Source: an uncultured Rhodospirillaceae bacterium (GTDB lineage: Bacteria > Pseudomonadota > Alphaproteobacteria > CAAGCB01 > CAG-977). Taken from it: DNA of 5,830 bases. Under the pieces are notes generated by a model that worked only from the letters and a program-made list of their open reading frames with translations, did not search any database and was not told the origin of the DNA. Shown here in pieces: positions 1 to 5,813 of the stretch (positions are counted from its first letter, which is position 1; every line of letters begins with the position of its first letter). A program made the position numbers and the translations under genes. The stretch is taken from the NCBI GenBank assembly GCA_900553035.1, contig USCC01000120.1, forward strand, positions 1-5,830, read 5' to 3'.

Positions 1-732
1 GGGCGCTGGGACACGGCGGAAACCGGGATGCAGATGCTGTACGCGGGCGCGGATCTTCTGGATGTCGGCGGGGAATCGACCCGGCCGGGCGCGGAGTGCG
101 TTGATCCCGAAGAGGAAGCCGGCCGTGTTCTTCCGGTTGTTGAAGAACTTGTCCACAGTGGGGCGGTTGTTTCCGTTGATACGCGCAAATCGCTGGTCGC
201 CGCCGGAGCAATCCGGGCCGGCGCGCAGATTATCAATGATGTGTCGGCGTTTACGTATGATCCAAAGGGGCTGGATTACGTGTCGCAGGAGCCCGATGTG
301 TGCGTTATTCTGATGCATGCCCAGGGGACGCCGGAAACGATGCAGGACAACCCGGTTTACACGCGGCCGTCTTTGGACATATTCGATTATCTGGCCGGAC
401 GTATCGAGGCCTGTGAACGAGCCGGCATTTTTCGTAACAGAATTTGTATTGATCCCGGCGTCGGATTTGGTAAAACAACGGCGGACAATTGCGAAATACT
501 CTCGCGTCTGGGGCTTTTTCGCGGTTTGGGGTGTCCGGTGATGCTGGGCGTTTCGCGGAAGCGGTTCATCGCAGAGTGCAACCGGGGTGAAGAGACGGAC
601 GCGCGGCTGCCCGGGTCTTTGGCGGCGGCGCTGGCCGGAGTGAATGCCGGCGCGGATGTCCTTCGGGTTCATGATACCGCGGAAACCGTGCAGGCTCTGG
701 CGGTTGCGCAGAAAATAAAGGAGTTCAGGTAA
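1..732 (+). CDS. folP: Dihydropteroate synthase, 5' end cut off by window
   Basis: This enzyme condenses 6-hydroxymethyl-7,8-dihydropterin diphosphate with p-aminobenzoate to give 7,8-dihydropteroate in folate synthesis; it is cytosolic and is the sulfonamide target. The frame is open from base 1 for 243 codons. The family is usually 270-285 residues, so about 30 N-terminal residues, including the usual NVTPDSFSDGG segment, lie outside the window; the first in-frame ATG at 28 is internal. Visible family motifs, numbered from base 1, are DVGGESTRPGA (21-31), the pterin-site SVDTRKS, INDVSAF, MHAQGTPETMQ, IDPGVGFGKT, the LGVSRKRFI loop with its conserved Ser-Arg-Lys, and the C-terminal RVHDT. 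It is the first gene of a tight plus-strand run, with its stop one base before the glmM start. Nothing suggests inactivation. Confidence 0.96.
   Translation, partial: GRWDTAETGMQMLYAGADLLDVGGESTRPGAECVDPEEEAGRVLPVVEELVHSGAVVSVDTRKSLVAAGAIRAGAQIINDVSAFTYDPKGLDYVSQEPDVCVILMHAQGTPETMQDNPVYTRPSLDIFDYLAGRIEACERAGIFRNRICIDPGVGFGKTTADNCEILSRLGLFRGLGCPVMLGVSRKRFIAECNRGEETDARLPGSLAAALAGVNAGADVLRVHDTAETVQALAVAQKIKEFR
718..723 (+). promoter_or_regulatory. Ribosome binding site of glmM
   Basis: AAGGAG lies 10 bases before the ATG at 734 and inside the last codons of folP. It supports that start and implies translation close to, or coupled with, folP. Confidence 0.7.
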
Positions 733-733
733 A

Positions 734-2113
734 ATGGCAGTACGGAAGCTTTTCGGAACGGACGGAGTCCGGGGCCGGGCGAATCAGGAACCGATGACCG
801 CGGAAAACGCTCTGAAACTGGGGATCGCGGCGGGGTCTCTGTTCATGCGGGGCGACCACCGCCGTCAGGTCGTTATCGGTAAGGATACACGCCTGTCGGG
901 GTACATGATTGAAAACGCTCTGGTCGCGGGATTTACCTCTGTCGGAATGGACGTTCTGCTTCTGGGGCCTTTGCCGACGCCGGCGGTGGCCATGCTGACG
1001 CGCAGTATGCGGGCGGATCTGGGCGTTGTCATTTCGGCATCGCATAATAAATACGAAGACAACGGCATCAAATTTTTCGGCCCGGACGGATACAAGCTTT
1101 CCGACGATGTTGAGGCGGAAATTGAATCCCGTGTTTTCGGGAATATTTCGGATTATCTGGCGCCGCCTTCTCAGATCGGGCAGGCGCGGCGTTTGGACGA
1201 TGCGGTCGGTCGATATATTGAATATGTGAAAAACACGTTTCCCCGCGGTTTGCGCCTGGACGGTCTGAAGGTCGTGCTGGACTGCGCGAATGGCGCGGCC
1301 TACCGTGTCGCGCCGACCGTCATGTATGAGCTGGGCGCCGAGGTTCTGGCTATTGGTGTGGATCCGGACGGCCGGAACATCAACGCCGGATACGGCGCCG
1401 TAGATACCGACCGGATGTGCCGTGAAGTCGTTGCTCAGGGCGCGGACATCGGAATTGCTCTGGACGGCGACGCGGATCGTCTGATTGTATGCGATGAAAA
1501 GGGACAGATTATTGACGGCGACCAGATTCTGGCGCTGGTCAGCCGGGACTGGAAAAAACAGGGGATTCTGAAGGGCGACGGCATCGTTACGACCGTCATG
1601 TCGAATCTGGGGCTGGAGCGTTATCTGAAGCAGAACGGTATGACGCTGGTCCGGACGCAGGTGGGCGACCGCTATGTTGTCGAAAGGATGCGTGCCGACG
1701 GTTACAACCTGGGCGGCGAGCAGTCAGGACATTTAATTCTGGGCGAACATTCGACCACGGGCGACGGCCTGGTCGCGGCATTGCAGGTGTGCGCCGCCGT
1801 CGTTGCGGAAAAAGCGCCGACAAGCCATGTCATGCATCTGTTTGAACCGATGCCTCAGCTTTTGAAAAACGTCCGTCTGGCAGATCGTTCTCTGGCGGCG
1901 GCGGCGTTGGATTCCGATACGCTCCGCGTGCTGATCGCCGGCGTTGAAAAGGAACTGGGCACGGACGGGCGCCTGCTGATCCGTGCGTCGGGGACGGAGC
2001 CGCTGATCCGCATCATGCTTGAGGGTGAAGACCGGAACCGCATTGCGGGAATGGCCGATAAGATTGCGGCGGCGCTGGAAGACGAAGTCAAGGGATTGCA
2101 CGCGCAGAACTGA
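734..2113 (+). CDS. glmM: Phosphoglucosamine mutase
   Basis: It interconverts glucosamine-6-phosphate and glucosamine-1-phosphate, which feeds UDP-N-acetylglucosamine for peptidoglycan and lipopolysaccharide; it is cytosolic. The 459 residues are full length for an alpha-D-phosphohexomutase (family about 445-460). In order: N-terminal FGTDGVRG (7-14); catalytic phosphoserine loop SASHN with the phosphorylated Ser at 103; Mg-binding DGDADR with Asp 244, 246 and 248; sugar-binding GGEQSGH (327-333); and the C-terminal phosphate-binding RASGTEP (417-423). The C-terminal part is intact. One oddity is Lys106 directly after SASHN, where the family pattern nearly always has Pro. It follows folP after one base and precedes serC by 16 bases, so it probably shares their transcript. 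Confidence 0.97.
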   Translation: MAVRKLFGTDGVRGRANQEPMTAENALKLGIAAGSLFMRGDHRRQVVIGKDTRLSGYMIENALVAGFTSVGMDVLLLGPLPTPAVAMLTRSMRADLGVVISASHNKYEDNGIKFFGPDGYKLSDDVEAEIESRVFGNISDYLAPPSQIGQARRLDDAVGRYIEYVKNTFPRGLRLDGLKVVLDCANGAAYRVAPTVMYELGAEVLAIGVDPDGRNINAGYGAVDTDRMCREVVAQGADIGIALDGDADRLIVCDEKGQIIDGDQILALVSRDWKKQGILKGDGIVTTVMSNLGLERYLKQNGMTLVRTQVGDRYVVERMRADGYNLGGEQSGHLILGEHSTTGDGLVAALQVCAAVVAEKAPTSHVMHLFEPMPQLLKNVRLADRSLAAAALDSDTLRVLIAGVEKELGTDGRLLIRASGTEPLIRIMLEGEDRNRIAGMADKIAAALEDEVKGLHAQN

Positions 2114-2115
2114 AC

Positions 2116-2121
2116 GGAAGG
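2116..2121 (+). promoter_or_regulatory. Ribosome binding site deciding the serC start
   Basis: GGAAGG lies eight bases before the ATG at 2130. The frame is open back to an ATG at 2019 inside glmM, but the extra 37 residues would be glmM read in another frame and do not match SerC proteins, so 2130 is the start. Confidence 0.75.
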
Positions 2122-2129
2122 AAAAGATC

Positions 2130-3287
2130 ATGGTACGGAAACCCGAATTGAAAACGAACTGCCCGAATTTCTCATCAGGCCCGTGCGCCAAGCGTCCGGG
2201 ATGGCGTGCGGAGGCTTTGAAAACAGATTCGCTGGGGCGTTCTCACCGTTCCGCGCTGGGGCATGAACGGCTGAAGCTTGCCATCGACATGATGAAATCC
2301 GTTCTGGGGGTGCCTGAAACTTACCGTCTGGGCATTGTTCCGGGGTCGGATACCGGCGCGGTCGAAATGGCGCTGTGGTCCATGCTGGGTGCGCGCGGCG
2401 TTGATATGTTTTCATGGGAAGCCTTCGGCAAGGGATGGGTGACGGATGCCGTCAAACAGCTGAAGCTTGAGGATGTCCGCGTTTTTGACGCGCCGTATGG
2501 CCGTTTGCCCGACCTGACACAGGCGGATTTTTCCCGGGATGTGGTTTTTACGTGGAACGGAACAACGTCGGGAGTCTGTGTTCCGGACGGCGGCTGGATT
2601 CCGGCGAACCGTGAAGGGCTGACGATCTGTGATGCGACGTCGGCGGCATTTGCCATGGATCTTCCCTGGGACAAGTTGGATGTCGTGACGTTTTCGTGGC
2701 AGAAGGCTTTGGGCGGTGAAGCCGCGCACGGCGTTCTGGTGCTCAGCCCGAACGCGGTCCGCCGTCTGGAAACATATGTGCCGACGTGGCCGATGCCGAA
2801 GCTGTTCCGCATGACGGCCAGCGGGAAACTGAATGAAGGCATTTTCGTCGGCGATACGATCAATACGCCGTCCATGCTGTGCGTCGAGGACATTATTGAC
2901 GCGCTGACATGGGCACGCGAAGCCGGCGGATTAAAAGAATTGATCCGGCGTTCAAAAGCGAATCTGGCCGTTCTGGAAAAGTGGGTCGGGACGTCTGAGT
3001 GGGCTGAATTTCTGGCGGACAAAGCGGAATACCGGTCGAATACGTCGGTCTGTCTGGCCATTCGGGATCCTTGGTTTGCTTCAAAATCCGCCGAAGAACA
3101 GAAGGCGCTGATTAAAAAAATCGTCAAGCTTCTCGGCGATGAGGGAGTCGGATACGACCTGGGTGCCTACAAGGACGCTCCTGCGGGTCTGCGCGTCTGG
3201 TGCGGTGCGACGGTTGAGGCGTCGGATGTTGAAGCGCTCTGCCCGTGGCTGGACTGGGCCTGGCAGACGGTCAAAGCGGAAGGCTGA
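2130..3287 (+). CDS. serC: Phosphoserine aminotransferase, alphaproteobacterial/methanogen type
   Basis: This PLP enzyme transfers an amino group from glutamate to 3-phosphohydroxypyruvate to make O-phosphoserine, the second step of serine synthesis; it may also serve pyridoxal phosphate synthesis. The product has 385 residues. The N-terminal NFSSGPCAKRPGW (13-25) and LGRSHR (35-40) are typical of the class-V aminotransferase branch found in Alphaproteobacteria and Methanosarcina. Other landmarks are GSDTGAVEMALW (72-83), TWNGTTSG (141-148), CDATSAAF (167-174, with Asp168 for the pyridine nitrogen), the Schiff-base Lys192 in TFSWQKALGG, INTPSML (244-250), and C-terminal LRVWCGATVE (354-363). 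The usual partner serA does not follow it. It is the last gene of the folP-glmM-serC run; no strong terminator follows closely. Confidence 0.95.
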   Translation: MVRKPELKTNCPNFSSGPCAKRPGWRAEALKTDSLGRSHRSALGHERLKLAIDMMKSVLGVPETYRLGIVPGSDTGAVEMALWSMLGARGVDMFSWEAFGKGWVTDAVKQLKLEDVRVFDAPYGRLPDLTQADFSRDVVFTWNGTTSGVCVPDGGWIPANREGLTICDATSAAFAMDLPWDKLDVVTFSWQKALGGEAAHGVLVLSPNAVRRLETYVPTWPMPKLFRMTASGKLNEGIFVGDTINTPSMLCVEDIIDALTWAREAGGLKELIRRSKANLAVLEKWVGTSEWAEFLADKAEYRSNTSVCLAIRDPWFASKSAEEQKALIKKIVKLLGDEGVGYDLGAYKDAPAGLRVWCGATVEASDVEALCPWLDWAWQTVKAEG

Positions 3288-3603
3288 TTCACGCGGCTCG
3301 AAGGGGAGTGGCCGGAAGACGCGGGAGGAGGACGGCTTTTCATTGTGGCGTGCCATTCCTGCAGTTTTCCGGCTCACGGCACTGTTGCTGACCCGTGGCA
3401 CGATTGGTGACTTGGCGGAGCATAAGGCAAAACGTTGCTCTTGCCTTTAGGTTTCGGAGATTTCCTAAATGGAAAATATTCGGGTATGAGTGCGGTTTCT
3501 TATGCGTCAGCCGGGGTGCGCCGGTCAAAACGATCCATGTTCCGGCGGCGTGCCTGCTTCTTCATCGATTCAAAGCCATTTTCCCGATTCATGCTTTTGA
3601 GAT

Positions 3604-3647
3604 GGAACGATGCCGTCATCTCCTTACGGTTCCTTTTCCGCCGTTCC
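3604..3647. repeat. Inverted repeat inside tandem copy A
   Basis: GGAACG at 3604-3609 pairs with CGTTCC at 3642-3647. It occupies the same place in the unit as the longer dyad of copy B, so the dyad is a conserved part of the repeat. Confidence 0.5.
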
Positions 3648-3756
3648 ATGAAGCCGTACGTCAGCTGAGGTGCGCTGGTCAAAACGATCCATGTTCCGGC
3701 GGCGTACCTGCTTCTTCACGGTTCAAGGCCATTTTCCCAGTTCATGCTTTTGAGAT

Positions 3757-3801
3757 GGAACGATGCCGGCATTTTTTTTACGCTTCCTTTTCCGGCGTTC
3801 C
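3757..3801. repeat. Inverted repeat inside tandem copy B
   Basis: GGAACG-ATG-CCGG at 3757-3769 pairs with CCGGCGTTCC at 3792-3801: ten base pairs with a three-base bulge. The loop contains a run of eight T (3772-3779). It could fold as RNA on either strand. Confidence 0.55.
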
Positions 3802-3897
3802 GGTGATGCCGTGCGTCAGCCGGGGTGCGCTCATCAAAGTTTCATGCCGGCGGTTACTCCAGTATTTTCCAAATCCCAAAGACGGAAAAGATAACAG

Positions 3898-3920
3898 AAA
3901 AAGCCCTTTTCCCAGGCCTT
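3898..3920 (-). terminator. Possible terminator of the minus-strand secreted-protein gene
   Basis: Read on the minus strand, AAGGCC (3920-3915) can pair with GGGCTT (3906-3901) across one G-G mismatch and an eight-base loop, and the stem runs into a TTTTT tract (3902-3898). It lies about 70 bases past the stop codon at 3991. The stem is short and imperfect, so this is tentative. Confidence 0.3.
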
Positions 3921-3990
3921 CTCCGCATCATATAAGGTACAATAACGGAACCTTCCGGCTTTGATACGGCGCTTATCTGATTCTTCCGGT

Positions 3991-4452
3991 TCAGGGATTC
4001 AGCGGCGGAAAAAGCTTGCGGGAGCGCGGCGGCCATTCCTCCATAAAGGGAGGGTCGGCTATCATACAGCGATAGTAGGTGTGGCCGTCAATCTTACCTT
4101 CTTTCAGAGTGTGAATGACAATAGGGCCTTCTTTTTCAAAGTCAGCGATCCTGTTGGCGCAATTATGAAGGATACTGTAGTCCCCTTCCTCTTTTCCGGC
4201 ATGAGTGAGCTCACCGGTGTAAACGACGCTTTCTCCGCAGTATTTGCGACAGTAAATCCGGCACAGGCGTTCAAAATTCTCGCGCGGGCCGGAAGTCCTT
4301 AATTCCCGTTCGATTCTCGCCTGATTGCGCTGTCTTATGTTCTCTTCATACTCCCGCCGTTCTTCGGGCGTCATGGCATCAATCTGGGCAGAGAGAGGTG
4401 ACGCGCAGAACAGGGACAGAAAGACGGCGAAAACGGAAATATATGTTTTCAT
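3991..4452 (-). CDS. Small secreted cysteine-containing protein of unknown function
   Basis: I do not recognise this 153-residue protein. It starts with a classical Sec signal peptide: MKTY, a hydrophobic core around residues 5-17, and a likely cleavage after Ala22 (PLSA before QIDAM), so it should reach the periplasm or beyond. The mature part begins with a highly charged, probably helical segment (28-58, rich in Glu and Arg). Then comes CRIYCRKYC, with Cys 64, 68 and 72 spaced every four residues, and further Cys at 98 and 129. The odd number of mature cysteines leaves one free or available for an intermolecular bond. The C-terminus is Pro/Arg rich. Start, ribosome binding site and promoter are all convincing, so it is a real gene, apparently transcribed alone. 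The plus-strand frame over the same bases is its shadow. Confidence 0.85.
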   Translation of the reverse strand: MKTYISVFAVFLSLFCASPLSAQIDAMTPEERREYEENIRQRNQARIERELRTSGPRENFERLCRIYCRKYCGESVVYTGELTHAGKEEGDYSILHNCANRIADFEKEGPIVIHTLKEGKIDGHTYYRCMIADPPFMEEWPPRSRKLFPPLNP

Positions 4453-4460
4453 TCAGAAAG

Positions 4461-4466
4461 CTCCTT
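4461..4466 (-). promoter_or_regulatory. Ribosome binding site of the small secreted-protein gene
   Basis: On the minus strand AAGGAG lies eight bases before the ATG at 4452, an ideal spacing that fixes this start. Confidence 0.8.
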
Positions 4467-4473
4467 TTCCTTG

Positions 4474-4502
4474 ATTATAGGGCATTTCCCGCCTGCATTG
4501 AT
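4474..4502 (-). promoter_or_regulatory. Promoter of the small secreted-protein gene
   Basis: A perfect TATAAT lies at 4479-4474 on the minus strand. At 17-base spacing the -35 position (4502-4497) reads ATCAAT, a poor match to TTGACA. Transcription would begin near 4467, giving a leader of only about 15 bases that starts at the ribosome binding site. A weak -35 with a perfect -10 may mean an activator is involved; that is inference. Confidence 0.5.
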
Positions 4503-4550
4503 ATGGGAAAAGGACATTGGGCGGATTTCTTCCGTAAAAAGGATACAGAA

Positions 4551-4586
4551 AGCGGCCCCCGGAGAGAGAGTACGACGGGGGCCGCT
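4551..4586 (-). terminator. Strong hairpin terminator of the cysteine-rich gene
   Basis: AGCGGCCCCCG (4551-4561) and CGGGGGCCGCT (4576-4586) form a perfect 11-bp GC-rich stem with a 14-base loop, 17 bases past the minus-strand stop. On the minus strand the stem runs into TTTCTG and, a little further on, TTTTT, as expected for intrinsic termination. It insulates the cysteine-rich gene from the promoter of the next gene on the same strand. Confidence 0.85.
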
Positions 4587-4603
4587 GATTATTTCAGACG
4601 ATC

Positions 4604-5743
4604 TTACCTCTGTATGGCCGTCTGACAGGTATAAGGCTGATCAACACCGGTGCCGTAGACAATGTCCCAGCCCGTTGTGCAGTTATAGCCGCAGGATTTC
4701 GGATAACGCGTACAGACCTTTTCCTTGCCGCCGAATTTGGCGCCCGGACGGTCATAGACGAATCCGGAACCGCAGATCTGCTTGCACATGGCATTATCGT
4801 CGTTTGGCGGTGTCTGAATCGCCTGCTGACAGGTATAGGGATTGTTGGCGTACCAGATGTCCCAGCCCGTTGTGCAGTTATAGCCGCAGGAATACGGATA
4901 TTTCGTACAGACACGTTCCGTACCGCCGTACAAAGCTCCCGGACGGTCATAAACGAACCCGGAACCGCAGTACTTGACACAGTCGGCATTCCGGTCAACC
5001 GTCTGGCATGAACCGGATCCGTTGGCAGCCTGTCCTACCGGACAGTTGCACGATTCGCCTTCGGAACAGTTCACGCACGAACCCGAAGAGCATTTCTTTC
5101 CGGCCGGACACGAAGATTCCGTACAGGCACAGGAATAATTCGCGCCGCTGGACGAACAGACCGGCGTGCTTGAACCACAGTAGTTCGGGTTGCACGGGTC
5201 AAAGCATCCGCCGTATCCATCCGCCACTTTGCCTGACGGACAGTTGCACGAACTGCCGCGCGTACAGTTGACGCAGCTTGTTCCGTTACAGGTCTTTCCG
5301 GTGGGACAGGAGGTGGATGTACACTTACAGGAATAATTCGCGCCGCTGGATGAACAGGTCGGCGTCGTGGATCCGCACGGATTCGGAGAGCACGGATTAA
5401 AGCATCCGCCGGCTCCGTCCGCCACCTGACCCGACGGGCAGGTGCATGTCGAGCCGCGCGGACAGTTCGTACACGAATAGCTCGAACACTGTTTTCCGGC
5501 CGGGCAGTGTGAATTGCTCAGACACTGGCGGCAGGCATAGTTATGCGGTTCCTGGGCCTGACAGTAAGGCGTTGACCCCGAACAGGAAGCCAGCGAACAG
5601 ATGGAAGCACATTTGTTCGTGGACATATTGCATTTTTCGGAGGACGCACAATCCGTATCCCGGGTGCATTCCCATTTTTCTTTGGGAGTTGATGAAGAAG
5701 AGGACGAATAATTTTTATTTGTCGTTCCAGACAGGGAACCCAT
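4604..5743 (-). CDS. Cysteine-rich repeat protein, probably secreted; 5' part broken or beyond window
   Basis: I do not recognise a named family. From the first ATG (5743) the product has 379 residues with 52 Cys, all from residue 26 on; the even number suits full disulfide bonding outside the cytosol. A Ser/Thr-rich linker (1-20) leads to a divergent Cys-rich segment (26-90), two near-identical 66-residue EGF-like units (91-156 and 157-222), a partial third unit (223-248), and two 65-residue six-Cys units (252-316 and 317-379) sharing CGSGFVYDRPGA and SCGYNCTTGWDI. The ATG at 5743 is probably not the real start: it has no good ribosome binding site, no signal peptide follows, and the frame runs upstream through a ten-C tract to a TAG at 5824-5822. 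With nine or eleven C the frame stays open to the window edge, so an N-terminal part with an export signal is likely encoded beyond. A surface adhesin or matrix role is conceivable but unproven. Confidence 0.8.
   Translation of the reverse strand: MGSLSGTTNKNYSSSSSSTPKEKWECTRDTDCASSEKCNMSTNKCASICSLASCSGSTPYCQAQEPHNYACRQCLSNSHCPAGKQCSSYSCTNCPRGSTCTCPSGQVADGAGGCFNPCSPNPCGSTTPTCSSSGANYSCKCTSTSCPTGKTCNGTSCVNCTRGSSCNCPSGKVADGYGGCFDPCNPNYCGSSTPVCSSSGANYSCACTESSCPAGKKCSSGSCVNCSEGESCNCPVGQAANGSGSCQTVDRNADCVKYCGSGFVYDRPGALYGGTERVCTKYPYSCGYNCTTGWDIWYANNPYTCQQAIQTPPNDDNAMCKQICGSGFVYDRPGAKFGGKEKVCTRYPKSCGYNCTTGWDIVYGTGVDQPYTCQTAIQR
4607..4990 (-). repeat. Coding tandem repeat, 195-bp period, two copies (six-Cys domain)
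   Basis: Copy 1 is 4990-4796 and copy 2 is 4795-4607 on the minus strand. Each has six Cys in the order CxxxC, then C, then SCGYNC, then PYTC. A run of 34 identical bases (plus strand from 4663 and from 4858) shows high DNA-level similarity, pointing to recent duplication or gene conversion. Copy 2 has three extra residues before PYTC. Confidence 0.9.
5000..5473 (-). repeat. Coding tandem repeat, 198-bp period, about 2.4 copies (EGF-like)
   Basis: Copy 1 is 5473-5276, copy 2 is 5275-5078, and a partial third is 5077-5000. Shared residues include NC, RGS, CPSG, VADG, GGCF, PNxCGS, CSSSGANYSC and SCPxGK. The whole-codon period keeps the frame, so copy number could change without breaking the protein. 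Confidence 0.9.
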
Positions 5744-5803
5744 CCGCCCAAGCTTTTGAGAAGCGGCAACGGTAAATGCCGCCGAGTCATTTAAAGGTTG
5801 TAT

Positions 5804-5813
5804 GGGGGGGGGG
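5804..5813. repeat. Ten-base homopolymer (G on plus, C on minus) upstream of the cysteine-rich frame
   Basis: Ten consecutive G occupy 5804-5813. On the minus strand they give Pro codons in frame with the cysteine-rich protein, about 20 codons before its first ATG. Upstream in this frame come the codons for N-T-C and then a stop, TAG at 5824-5822. Removing or adding one C places the upstream bases in a frame without stops as far as the window reaches. Such tracts are prone to slippage and to sequencing error. Confidence 0.9.

Larger units (their letters stand above)
3504..3860. repeat. Imperfect direct tandem repeat, period 154-155 bp, about 2.3 copies
   Basis: Copy A is 3504-3657, copy B 3658-3812, and a third partial copy runs from 3813 to about 3860. 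A and B differ at roughly 20 positions, including three single-base indels; the longest shared stretches cover GGTCAAAACGATCCATGTTC and the following GGCGGCGT, and the segment around CTTTTGAGATGGAACGATG. The third copy keeps GCGTCAGCCGGGGTGCGC and then diverges. Because the indels alter frame, neither strand keeps one peptide through both copies. Both full copies hold a GGAACG...CGTTCC dyad. Its position between convergent genes fits an intergenic repeat family, though I cannot see whether it recurs elsewhere in the genome. Confidence 0.85.
3288..3990. other. 703-base stretch without a convincing gene
   Basis: The frames open here have no ribosome binding site, no recognisable motif and no stable frame across the repeat copies they cover. 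The stretch holds a weak hairpin after serC (GCCG 3311-3314 with CGGC 3333-3336, followed by TTTT), a 7-bp inverted repeat (AAGGCAA 3424-3430 with TTGCCTT 3441-3447, no T-run after it), the 154-155 bp tandem repeat from 3504, and a possible minus-strand terminator near 3900. I see no tRNA, rRNA or transposase fragment. Confidence 0.6.

Noticed and set aside
3424..3447. AAGGCAA / TTGCCTT inverted repeat as a terminator of serC
   Set aside because: The stem is seven weak base pairs, no T-run follows, and it lies 137 bases past the stop codon.
3500..3682. A 60-codon minus-strand frame in repeat copy A
   Set aside because: The equivalent frame in copy B meets a stop (KSMNWENGLEP then TGA) after a one-base deletion, so the peptide is not conserved even between adjacent copies.
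3500..3860. A CRISPR array
   Set aside because: The unit of about 155 bp has no short constant repeat separated by unrelated spacers; nearly the entire unit is similar between copies.
3470..3871. TGGAAAATA (3470-3478) and TATTTTCCA (3863-3871) bracket the tandem repeat like terminal inverted repeats of a small transposon
   Set aside because: About one nine-base inverted match is expected by chance in a stretch of 700 bases, and there is no target duplication or transposase. It is worth remembering only if the same ends recur elsewhere.
3395..3964. A 189-codon plus-strand open frame across the tandem repeat
   Set aside because: It has no ribosome binding site, the peptide is Arg/Cys/Phe rich with no motif, and the two repeat copies are read in different frames over part of the unit because of single-base indels. 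It is most likely chance coding over repeats.
4471..4977. A 168-codon plus-strand frame opposite the cysteine-rich gene
   Set aside because: It is the antisense reading of the repeated coding region; its Arg/Ser/Tyr-rich repeats only mirror the real repeats, and it runs through the terminator hairpin.
5518..5790. A 90-codon minus-strand frame starting with MTRRHLPLPLL, as an alternative N-terminus for the cysteine-rich protein
   Set aside because: It is in a different frame from the Cys-rich repeats, its hydrophobic stretch is short and Pro/Arg rich unlike a signal peptide, and there is no ribosome binding site before it.
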